The notes below the pieces were generated by a model. That model saw nothing but the letters and a program-made list of their open reading frames with translations. It was not told the DNA's origin and did not search any database. Below are positions 27,933 to 36,524 of a stretch of 64,000 nt of DNA, piece after piece. The stretch lies in contig JAJFFV010000005.1 in the NCBI GenBank assembly GCA_021776475.1, positions 248,001 through 312,000 of the forward strand. The letters are read 5' to 3'. This DNA comes from Parvularculaceae bacterium. Its GTDB lineage: Bacteria > Pseudomonadota > Alphaproteobacteria > Caulobacterales > Parvularculaceae. Within the stretch, counting starts at the first letter, position 1, and every line of letters starts with the position of its first letter. The position numbers and the translations under genes are program-made.

Positions 27933-29243
27933 TCAACCGCGCCCGCGCGCTTCATCTGCAAGTTTGCGCAAGGCCCCGGCTTCGCCTTCCAGATCGTCAA
28001 AAGCAAACGGATTAAGGAATTGCCGCCCCCAATGCAGATTGCGATCCACTTTGGAAAGTGCCACCTCTTTACAAACCTGATCCCAATGCTCGGCGATAAT
28101 ACGGATTTGATGCGCGGCAATCTCGGTCGCTTCTTCTTCGGACAAAAGAAAATGATGCGCAGCGCTTATACACGCGCTGATGCGGCTCATATTGTTGTCA
28201 CCGCTGATATTCATCGCCTGACTTGCTTCTTGCCCGGCGCGCCCTTGCGGGCAAATGTCATAAGCCGGCGCAAGGGTGAGCGTTTCTCCATCCCAAAACG
28301 CGGCATGATTGCGCGCATGATCGTCCGTATTGCCGCTCAGAATGTTAAAGGTGAGCCGGCCATAAAGCTCACGCAGCGTATCCTTGGGATCGGTAAAACG
28401 GTGCCGGATTATTTCAGCCAAATCCTGATAGCTCGCATAGCGCGCCATCATTTCATCAAGCGATAAAATGGTCAGGGCCGAGACCATCAGCTTTCGTTTC
28501 CATCCGGTGTTGGCGCGCTGACGGTCGAAGCGCTCGATTAAGAGCACGTGTTTTCCGGATGCGTTTGTGACAGAAACTTCAGCCACATTCAGCCCGGCTA
28601 GCTTGGCAAGACGCATGGCGATGAACTCAGCCTTTACGACACTATAGAGGTCATTAGAGGCTGAAAACTTGGCCACAAATTTTGCATCGCCGTCCTCAAT
28701 CATTGCTTTGGGGCGCGCGCCGCCGATTGAACTGCCGTGATGTAAGGCCTGTGCCAGCTCGGGGGTTAGAGGAATGCCTTTTTCAACGCGCTCGGCAGCC
28801 TGGATGAGCTCTTCCAAACTCGCGTTTTTAGGTGAGCGGGCAACGTAGTCGGTCGGTGAGAGCTGAAAATCGAGCGCGCCAATCCGGTCCGATCCGGACT
28901 CCAATAAGAAGGCGAGTTCAGAGAGTTCGATTTCGTCAAGCCTCGCGCCTTTAACGCCGAATTTGCGATTGAGAATAACCCGCCGCCCCCATGCGTCAGG
29001 TGCAGCGTCGCGAATGCTGCTTGGCATCGTTAACCCGCCGGGTAATGGCAATTCCCCCGCACGAAGCGGCAGCTCTGGCAAATAGATCGGAATGGCGTCA
29101 TTGCGCTCCAGATAGGATTTGCCGTAATTAAAGATCAGGGTTAGAGGGCTGCCTATCGCGTGCAAACGGCCGGCGACGACCGGTTCGGTTTTGCCTGGCA
29201 ACCAAATCCAGACAAAGGCTTCATCGTATGTATTAGAACTCAT
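27933..29243 (-). CDS. hipA: HipA family toxin kinase
   Basis: SSIGGARPKAMIEDG and ILSGNTDDHARNHAAFWDGETLTLAPAYDICP. Confidence 0.93.
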   Translation of the reverse strand: MSSNTYDEAFVWIWLPGKTEPVVAGRLHAIGSPLTLIFNYGKSYLERNDAIPIYLPELPLRAGELPLPGGLTMPSSIRDAAPDAWGRRVILNRKFGVKGARLDEIELSELAFLLESGSDRIGALDFQLSPTDYVARSPKNASLEELIQAAERVEKGIPLTPELAQALHHGSSIGGARPKAMIEDGDAKFVAKFSASNDLYSVVKAEFIAMRLAKLAGLNVAEVSVTNASGKHVLLIERFDRQRANTGWKRKLMVSALTILSLDEMMARYASYQDLAEIIRHRFTDPKDTLRELYGRLTFNILSGNTDDHARNHAAFWDGETLTLAPAYDICPQGRAGQEASQAMNISGDNNMSRISACISAAHHFLLSEEEATEIAAHQIRIIAEHWDQVCKEVALSKVDRNLHWGRQFLNPFAFDDLEGEAGALRKLADEARGRG

Positions 29244-29571
29244 CGCGCAGGCCCTTTGATGATTTGTGGATATGCTTTGGCAGGAGCGCGATTTTATCTT
29301 CAGCGCGAGCAATTTGCTTTGTCAGGCGCCGATCGTCAGCATCAAATAAATTGACCCCTACAATCGTTGCAGCTTCAAAGACGAGACCAATCTCGACCTT
29401 AGGGTCACCTTTTTCAATTCGCTGGAGTGTGCCGCGTGAAATGCCTGTGCGTTCGGCCAGTTCCTCAGAGGTGAGCTTTCGCTCTTTGCGGCCAAGGCGG
29501 ATCAGTCTGCCAAGCAGCAAAGCAGCTTCGTGTGAGTACTTTGAGTATGTGCGCTTTTGAATTCGAGGCAT
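29233..29571 (-). CDS. hipB: HipB-like XRE antitoxin/regulator
   Basis: HTH LTSEELAERTGISRGTLQRIEKGD; 11-bp overlap with hipA; longer ORF start at 29622 falls inside operator. Confidence 0.85.
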   Translation of the reverse strand: MPRIQKRTYSKYSHEAALLLGRLIRLGRKERKLTSEELAERTGISRGTLQRIEKGDPKVEIGLVFEAATIVGVNLFDADDRRLTKQIARAEDKIALLPKHIHKSSKGLRDEF

Positions 29572-29591
29572 TTCAAGCTCAATTGGTCCAT

Positions 29592-29624
29592 GTATGGCCC
29601 ATACTTTATCAATATGAGCCATAC
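29592..29624. promoter_or_regulatory. Two putative HipB operators
   Basis: GTATGGCCCATAC (29592-29604, perfect palindrome) and ATATGAGCCATAC (29612-29624), 20-bp spacing. Confidence 0.7.
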
Positions 29625-29702
29625 ATAAACCATATTATATAATACAGGTTGGTGTGTCAAGGAATGATCTATCTATAGTCCAAAACCGGGGATTGGTGGA
29701 AT

Positions 29703-29924
29703 ATGAACCGACGAAGAGGTTCTTGGAAATTTTTCATAAACTCCATCCAACCAGATGTTGCTTTGCTCCAAGAGGCATCACCTGTTGATGAAGAGACATT
29801 CCGACATAGTTACCTCCCAGATTACTCCTTGAAACTTTCAAGGAGTAATATCAGAGTTCAGATTCTGGGTAAGGTGGTCATGACCGGACGCACTCGAAAA
29901 AACTTACAAGGCAACTACATCTGA
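29703..29924 (+). pseudogene. Fragment resembling endonuclease/exonuclease/phosphatase N-terminus
   Basis: MNRRRGSWKFFINSIQPDVALLQEASPVDEE; no downstream catalytic domain. Confidence 0.45.
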
Positions 29925-30093
29925 TTCAACACGGCAAATAAGTCCCCTTGTCGAACGCATGGAATCATTGGGAATCTCTGCAGATGTATTCGCAGTTGAG
30001 TAAACTTTAGCTCAACGCCTCGTCTCTAATAGTTTGGCCAACCACTAATCTCGTTCAGATAATCGCTCCTGACACCAATCAGGTTCACGAGCC

Positions 30094-30465
30094 TCACCTA
30101 ACTAGTCGCATTACATGTTGCGCAATCAAAGCTGCTGCAACAAGAAGTGCTGTCATGAGTACCGGTGACACACCAAACATGATGATCAGAGATGAAGCCC
30201 AGAAAAAAGCACCTAGGCCGACTGACAGTCTCAAATCCATGTTCAAGGCGTATAGAAATAACGTCAAAAACAAAAAGCACGTTTTGGACCAATAGACTTT
30301 ATTGGCATCTACCAACAACTCTGCACCATTGGCATCGGAGTAAGATGCAAAAATGTTGATACCGTCCCCAAACCATAACCCATATGTCATTCTTGCAATG
30401 AGAAAACCGTATAACAGAACGAAAGCGTAAAACAGCCAGTCTGTTTTAATTGAGTAACGTAACAT
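30094..30465 (-). CDS. Small membrane protein, unknown
   Basis: MLRYSIKTDWLFYAFVLLYGFLIARMTYGLWF with further TM segments. Confidence 0.55.
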   Translation of the reverse strand: MLRYSIKTDWLFYAFVLLYGFLIARMTYGLWFGDGINIFASYSDANGAELLVDANKVYWSKTCFLFLTLFLYALNMDLRLSVGLGAFFWASSLIIMFGVSPVLMTALLVAAALIAQHVMRLVR

Positions 30466-30737
30466 CTTGTTTCCCCTCAATGCTCACTCACGATCAGATT
30501 GTGTGTCTCGAAAGATTTGAGACTTCGCGTTGCTCTTCCTAATTATCGAGTTCTAACATTCGAAGCGTTAGTATCAAACAGTGAAGATTATGGACGGTCA
30601 ATGTTCATCTTCGCTCCATAAGGGCTACGATGAACCAGAAATCCTCCCTTAGCAAAAAGCCGTAATGTGTCTCATGGTCGCTGACGGGCTACATTTCGAC
30701 AGCTGTGTCTCCGCAAAGGGAATAACCCGCTCCCTTT

Positions 30738-31289
30738 TTATACACTACATGAGTTCAACTTGAAGAGCTTTAGAGGCAGGTCATCCAACAATTTGCAGGT
30801 AGACTTCAAACCGCTGAACAGTTGAATACCGAGGAGTAACTCCTCCCTTCCCCAAAACTTTTTGAGTGGCATTTCAGATCGAACTGAGTTTGGCGTCTGG
30901 AAGTGAAGTTCAGAAAGTGTGTCGGTCAGCCGGTGTGATCTTGATTGATGATCATCTTCACCAACCACATCACTCGTCAGCCTCAGAGGCTCGCTGATGC
31001 GGGTTCTCTCTTTTCTCAAAGCACTCTCTCGGTAAATATCCGCAACGCCCTCCTGAGGTGCGTGAAACGGTTCTATTTCAATGAACATGACAGTGTTGAA
31101 TCGATGGTCAGGAAACTCCTCCAAGATCACATATGACATTGACTTACCGACTTCGGTACTGAGGACAGTGTAGGTGTCAGATGTATTCAGGTATCTCTTG
31201 GCGTGGGTTAAATCTGAATCATATCCATTGGCTCCGTTAAACTGAACCCGTTGTCCTTTTGGCGCGTTTAAACGCATTGAGTCAGACAT
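30738..31289 (-). CDS. Hypothetical accessory protein
   Basis: MSDSMRLNAPKGQRVQFNGANGYDSDLTHAKRYL; GAAGGAG RBS upstream of 31289. Confidence 0.55.
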   Translation of the reverse strand: MSDSMRLNAPKGQRVQFNGANGYDSDLTHAKRYLNTSDTYTVLSTEVGKSMSYVILEEFPDHRFNTVMFIEIEPFHAPQEGVADIYRESALRKERTRISEPLRLTSDVVGEDDHQSRSHRLTDTLSELHFQTPNSVRSEMPLKKFWGREELLLGIQLFSGLKSTCKLLDDLPLKLFKLNSCSV

Positions 31290-31682
31290 AGAATACTCCT
31301 TCATGGTAAGTGGTTGGAAGCGGCGGACGTGTTGCTGCACCGCCAGCTAAAGATTCTGCATTGAAGTCTGGTTACAGTGTTGGAAGGCTACTTGGAGCCA
31401 ACAACCGATATGATTTGCTCAAACACTGGATGAAATTATTGCACGATTGAGATGGCTACCTCCTTGATTGGTATTTAACCCTCATCGTTTGAACCACCTT
31501 GTAGGAGTACAGGTTGGTAAGGGACTAAACCCTTTCTTGATGATCGGTACACTGTAACAGAAATGACTGAAATGTCAAGATACAAGGGCCTGAACCACCG
31601 TTTACGCGTCTGCTTTTCGTGGAGGACGCCATTTCCAGTTCTTCATCTGTGTGATAATGTTCAACTCATTGGGGGTTGGGAC

Positions 31683-33173
31683 ATGACCACAATCATTACA
31701 GTTCATGGCACTAACGCTGGTGACGAAAGCGACACTGGTGAACAATGGTGGCAACAAAAGTCTGAGTTTCAGGAAAAGCTGAGTGAGTATGTTGAAGCAC
31801 CGGATGGTCGTCTGGAGTTTAAGCCTTTTCATTGGGGTGTCGGGCCGAATAGTGAATTGAAACGACGTGATGCTGGCAATGATCTTCGTCGGGAAATGCT
31901 GGCACTGGAGAAGGAAGAAGTGCCTTACTCAGTGATTGGCCATAGTCATGGTGGGTCTGTCCTGAACCATGCGCTGTTTTCTGTCTACGCTAAGAAACTC
32001 AGCCTGCCCAATATGAAGTCATGGGTGACGGTGGGGACGCCGTTTATAGAAACACGACGCAGCGGGTTTTTTCTGACCCGTTTTAATTTATTGGGACAAA
32101 TAGGATTAGCAATTGCGCTAGTTCAGATTTTGAGTCTTATCTCACAGCCGTTAGTTGACTATTATGTTGCGGGTAATTTCGAGGCGTGGGATTCAACAAG
32201 TTTGGGAGCATCTCTTTTACTCCTAGCGGCAGTGTTTATAATCGCATCGGCATTTACAGCAAGGGCTCGAAAACGCCAAGATTCAATTCATCAAAGACAA
32301 TTTGCGGATAAATTCGAATCCAGATTGTCGTCATTTAGACATTCCAACGATGAAGCAATTGAAGGATTAAAAAATGTGAAATCTCTACGAGCCAACATCC
32401 TAAAAGCATACCCAATAGCACGCGGATTGTCAGCTTTCATTGCAATTCTTCTGACTTTTATATGGGCAGTATACAATGTTTTTTTCAGCATAGCAGATGC
32501 AAACCTGCTGATTGGCAATATTGAATCAATACAGGAAATGTGCGGCGGAAATGAGGTGTGTATCGCAATTGATAGTGGAATCTCAGCAATTGAACCCCTT
32601 GTTTACTTTGCCGTTAATGATTTCACTCCTTCCTACTTATATATTTCTTTTGTTTATCCATTATCATTGATTTTACTGATATTTTTAGTGTACGGAGTTT
32701 CGTTGTTCTGCCTGACGGCTTTGCTCATTCCAGTCGTTGCAATCTTAAATCTGGCTTTGTCATCACAAGTACGCTCAATATCTGTTGGTGGAGATGCATT
32801 TGGGGAGAGATTGAATATCATCCGTTCCCAGCCCAACAGTGATTATTCAGATCATAGTCAATTACCGCATCAATTAGCCCAAGAAATCGAAGACTACACC
32901 GAGCAATACGCCATCGATGCTATCCGTAAAATAAGAGCTCTCATCGGTTCCAACATTGCCTCGTCCGATAACCCAATAACGGACCAAATCAGCGACACGC
33001 TCTCATGGAAAGAACTCATTCACACCGCCTATTTCGATGTCGATAACTTCATCAAGCTCGTTGCTGTTTCGTTATGCGAGAGTGGTCTTGTTACCCCGAG
33101 TCGAAAGCTGAAAAGTGATCCAGAGTATGACAAGGTGGTTGGGTGGTATCAGGAGATGAAACCGGAAGCCTAG
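31683..33173 (+). CDS. Alpha/beta hydrolase (lipase-like) fused to TM segments
   Basis: TIITVHGTNAGDESDTGEQWW...YSVIGHSHGGSVLNHALF...WVTVGTPF then several hydrophobic segments. Confidence 0.75.
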   Translation: MTTIITVHGTNAGDESDTGEQWWQQKSEFQEKLSEYVEAPDGRLEFKPFHWGVGPNSELKRRDAGNDLRREMLALEKEEVPYSVIGHSHGGSVLNHALFSVYAKKLSLPNMKSWVTVGTPFIETRRSGFFLTRFNLLGQIGLAIALVQILSLISQPLVDYYVAGNFEAWDSTSLGASLLLLAAVFIIASAFTARARKRQDSIHQRQFADKFESRLSSFRHSNDEAIEGLKNVKSLRANILKAYPIARGLSAFIAILLTFIWAVYNVFFSIADANLLIGNIESIQEMCGGNEVCIAIDSGISAIEPLVYFAVNDFTPSYLYISFVYPLSLILLIFLVYGVSLFCLTALLIPVVAILNLALSSQVRSISVGGDAFGERLNIIRSQPNSDYSDHSQLPHQLAQEIEDYTEQYAIDAIRKIRALIGSNIASSDNPITDQISDTLSWKELIHTAYFDVDNFIKLVAVSLCESGLVTPSRKLKSDPEYDKVVGWYQEMKPEA

Positions 33174-33301
33174 TCCAGCCAAAGCGCCTCAGTTTTTTGA
33201 AGGCTCTGTCGAATTGTCGAGGCTTGACTCACAACACATCATAGCGTTGAAATACTAAATCGAGCGGGCAGCTGGGCAAAACTCAACTTGAGGTAAAACC
33301 C

Positions 33302-33496
33302 ATGAAAGATGACCTGCCCGTGACTCTCACTGAATACGATACCCATGGAAACATCTATCAGGTGCTGGCAAGAACAACTCTGCCAACGTATGGCACCGCC
33401 GTGTTTGAGGAAGCTGTCAGATTGATTCCGCACAGGCATTATGTGCTTTACAACAAGGCCCATGTGTTGCGGAAACACAATGTGGATAAGGTTTGA
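33302..33496 (+). CDS. Small hypothetical protein
   Basis: 64-aa ORF immediately upstream of SRAP fragment. Confidence 0.4.
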   Translation: MKDDLPVTLTEYDTHGNIYQVLARTTLPTYGTAVFEEAVRLIPHRHYVLYNKAHVLRKHNVDKV

Positions 33497-33499
33497 AAG

Positions 33500-33817
33500 A
33501 TGTGCGGACGTGGATCACAGGACCTGACTTGGAAAGACATTTTTCGGTTGCTGACGCCGCCCAAAACACAGGAGCGCTTCAACCTGAGGCCCAACTGGAA
33601 TGTTGCCCCTACACAAGACATCGTCGTCTGTCACGAACACGAAGGTGTACGCACTATCGAAAACATGTCGTGGTGGTTAGTACCGGTATGGGCAAAGGAG
33701 AAACCGAAATTCGCAACCTTCAATGCCCGTGACGACAGTATCGAGGTCAAAGGCACTTGGAAAACATCTCTCTATTGTTTCTTGCTACTTTATCGAGAGG
33801 CTCCCGCTCACTCTTGA
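33500..33817 (+). pseudogene. Truncated SOS-response-associated peptidase (SRAP/YedK-HMCES) gene
   Basis: MCGRGSQ...FNLRPNWNVAPTQDIVV...MSWWLVPVWAKEKPKFATFNARDDSIEVKGTWK then loss of similarity; C-terminal half absent. Confidence 0.7.
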
Positions 33818-33848
33818 GAATTCAAGCGACGTCAGCTGATTTAATAAT

Positions 33849-33895
33849 TGACGTGAGCCCCAATTGGTCCCTCATTTGAATGGAGAGTCCGTCAA
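33849..33895 (+). repeat. 47-bp inverted repeat, left copy (IS3-end-like)
   Basis: TGACGTGAGCCCCAATTGGTCCCTCATTTGAATGGAGAGTCCGTCAA; exact reverse complement at 42270-42316. Confidence 0.95.
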
Positions 33896-33989
33896 TCAGT
33901 TGATCCAAAGCGCTTGCAGAAACGCCCAGCTGCTTAGACTATAACCAATTGATGAGCCAAACTCTCGCTTAAATCAGACTTAGAGATTC

Positions 33990-34940
33990 TCAAATACTTT
34001 GATGACGGACAGTCTGACTTGCTCGTATTAGAGCACTGCTTCCAACAAAGCGGTCTGCTAATTGACGGAATGATTCAATTTTTCTGTGATGTTGTTCAAG
34101 CGGCATATTATCCACTGTTCTGGTCTGTCTCCTTGTTACCCCATCTACAGCACCACCGCGTTTCGCTGCAGCAAAAAGCTTTTTATCGAAACCCACGTTT
34201 AGATAATTGAAGATAGTGGACCTGAGGTCCGATCGACCAACACAAAGATATGACAATAGCCCGTATGCACCCCAGTTGCTAACGCCGCACAAGGTAAGGT
34301 ATTTCACTTTAGTTCGGCTCGCGATTTGTCTTCCGTTCTCGATATGCTTGGCAATATGTGAAACGCCAATATTGCCCATACCAATTTCATTGCCGCCGTC
34401 GGCATAAGCTGCTGTCACCCACGGAACATTCGTGACCAAGCTGTCGGCGGATACGATAACTGAAGAGATCACCTCTCCTTTCATGTTGTAGTATTCATGA
34501 TCTTGCGCAGCACCAGGCCGCTCAATTGAAATCAGCTGGTTTACGTTAATTTTTTTCAGGCACCGCTTCACTTCGCCGACAGATTTGCCTCCATTTCCAA
34601 GGTATAGCATTTCGACCGGATGTTCAGTACCTCTAGGCATCGCCTTCAATAATTCCACGAAAATCGGCTCGGCAATTTTATCCGTCACAAGACAAGCTTT
34701 CCAACCGATGGCCGAAAGAGCTGCAGCTATCATCGCAGCACCCAATGGCCCATCATTTTCAAAAACCACATTCCCATTTTCAGTCCGTATGGGAAAGCCC
34801 GTCAACACCGCGACACACGGGTTTTCATTTTTAAGCAATGACGCAGCCTGCTTGTGAAGCGAAAAACTGGCCCGAGTTCTTATTCTGTCCACCCCACGTT
34901 TTGCCCCATCTAGGATAATCTCTTGAGTCGCTTTATTCAT
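33990..34940 (-). CDS. DUF4392 / D-glutamate cyclase C-terminal-like protein
   Basis: LISIERPGAAQDHEYYNMKGEVIS...AAYADGGNEIGMGNI. Confidence 0.8.
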   Translation of the reverse strand: MNKATQEIILDGAKRGVDRIRTRASFSLHKQAASLLKNENPCVAVLTGFPIRTENGNVVFENDGPLGAAMIAAALSAIGWKACLVTDKIAEPIFVELLKAMPRGTEHPVEMLYLGNGGKSVGEVKRCLKKINVNQLISIERPGAAQDHEYYNMKGEVISSVIVSADSLVTNVPWVTAAYADGGNEIGMGNIGVSHIAKHIENGRQIASRTKVKYLTLCGVSNWGAYGLLSYLCVGRSDLRSTIFNYLNVGFDKKLFAAAKRGGAVDGVTRRQTRTVDNMPLEQHHRKIESFRQLADRFVGSSALIRASQTVRHQSI

Positions 34941-34989
34941 AACATGACATTGGTTGCTGGACCGGGTCGCGTTGTGTCCATCAATTGTA

Positions 34990-35517
34990 CTAGCGGGGCT
35001 CATAAAGTTTGCCACCTTTAAATGGGCGAATCGGCTTCGCTCGAGCCGACTGTTGCAAAAGATAGTTCCAGAAATGATAAATATCGGACCGATAGTTAGC
35101 GCGAACGAAATCCAGTACAGGCTTCATCATTTTGTAGTCATCGGCAGAGATAGTGACTAGAACTCGAATTGTCGCCAAAGGGAGATTTTCGTTATAGGCA
35201 ATCAACCCTATATCCTCGAAAAAATTACAGATCACCCGATACTTAGTTTTCCAATCAGCAGTGGCCATAAATGCGCTTACATCACCATAGGCCTGTTCAA
35301 GTTCCTCTACAGATGGTGGGGGCGTCCTTCTCACTTCATACAGAATCGCCAAAACCTCTGTCCATTTTTCAGCAATTGCAAAATATAGACGCGTCTGTTC
35401 AGTTTTAGCCGTGCGCTGATTGCTTTTCATGTTCAAATACAGACCAACCAACAGTGCAATCGCTGTAATCGATGACAATATCATCCCTGGGTCGAACCAT
35501 TTTACAATCTCTGCCAC
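34990..35517 (-). CDS. DUF4760-like membrane-anchored protein
   Basis: One N-terminal TM; KWTEVLAILYEVRRTPPPSVEELEQAYGDVSAFM...VICNFFEDIGLI. Confidence 0.6.
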   Translation of the reverse strand: MAEIVKWFDPGMILSSITAIALLVGLYLNMKSNQRTAKTEQTRLYFAIAEKWTEVLAILYEVRRTPPPSVEELEQAYGDVSAFMATADWKTKYRVICNFFEDIGLIAYNENLPLATIRVLVTISADDYKMMKPVLDFVRANYRSDIYHFWNYLLQQSARAKPIRPFKGGKLYEPR

Positions 35518-35532
35518 TTTCCCCTCCCTCAG

Positions 35533-36177
35533 TTAGAAACTTGTTACTGCAACACCATTCTTGCCTAGAAGCCCCAGTATTGCAAAGCCTATCGATACCA
35601 ACATAAGCAAAGCGAAAAAGATTCTAATGGCTCGGTTTGCCAAAGGATTACGAAAGAGCTGAGAAAGTATCACTCCTGCGCCGAGCCAAAGTAGATTCGT
35701 GGTCGTTGCAATTGCAAACATGACGACCGCTGCCGTACTATTGCCGTACGACAGTGTGACATTGTCCGGTACGAAAACAGCGAACATCGCTGTAAAAGCG
35801 GCATAGAGTTTCGGATTCGCAACGTTTACTAGCAGGCCATGAATGAATCCTGGTGGTGTTTTGTTTGTACTGTCGAATCCTGCTAACGGGCGCGCCATCG
35901 CAATCCGAAAAGCAAGCCAAGCAATGTAGCACAGGCTGAATATAAGCAACGCCATGCCTATGCGGGGCGCGGACGCAATTAACACGAAGAAACCTGAAAC
36001 CGTTATTATAAGTGCGACCGTAAACCCAGTCATCACTCCGGAAAAAAATGGAAGGCTACGCACAAATCCTACTGCGCCACCACAAGCCGCAAGCGCCAAC
36101 GGCGCTGGGCCTGGCGAGCCAAGCAAAACGAGGCACGCTACAACAAGTGGTGCAAAGTCGGCAGCTATGGATGTCAT
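35533..36177 (-). CDS. LysE/RhtB family transporter
   Basis: LVVACLVLLGSPGPAPLALAACG; NVANPKLYAAFTAMFAVFV. Confidence 0.85.
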   Translation of the reverse strand: MTSIAADFAPLVVACLVLLGSPGPAPLALAACGGAVGFVRSLPFFSGVMTGFTVALIITVSGFFVLIASAPRIGMALLIFSLCYIAWLAFRIAMARPLAGFDSTNKTPPGFIHGLLVNVANPKLYAAFTAMFAVFVPDNVTLSYGNSTAAVVMFAIATTTNLLWLGAGVILSQLFRNPLANRAIRIFFALLMLVSIGFAILGLLGKNGVAVTSF

Positions 36178-36281
36178 CGCCCCACCGTAAAGGATTTGCC
36201 GTTCCGGTACATGACTTGCTTTCCAAAAACTGGACTATTCAAAGATGGAAGTTTCCATTTATGAACCTATACCGATCACCG

Positions 36282-36391
36282 ATTTTGAGCCTAGATAGCA
36301 CCTATTAAATAGTTACCCACACACGCGCAAGTAATTATCCTTTTAAATGCTCTCAGAAGCTCAAAGGAAGCGATATACGCTTTTCCAAGCC
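36282..36391 (+). repeat. ~110-bp imperfect direct repeat, copy 1
   Basis: ATTTTGAGCCTAGATAGCACCTATTAAATAGTTACC...AGCGATATACGCTTTTCCAAGCC; copy 2 at 39606-39716. Confidence 0.85.
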
Positions 36392-36524
36392 CCGGAGAAG
36401 ACCAATCATAGATAACAACAGGTGCCTCATGATCGATTTCGGTCTTCGGGCATGAGATTGCAATTCCTCTAGTTGAGGCTTACAACTTAATTAGAGGTCA
36501 TTCTGTTCTGGGGGAACACATAGT

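Noticed and set aside
27759-28466. 235-aa plus-strand ORF overlapping hipA
   Set aside because: Runs antisense through the conserved HipA C-terminus; the IS remnant at its 5' end is in another frame.
31563-31682. Upstream extension of the hydrolase ORF
   Set aside because: Conserved hydrolase core (MTTIITVHGTN) begins at 31683; the extension has no domain.
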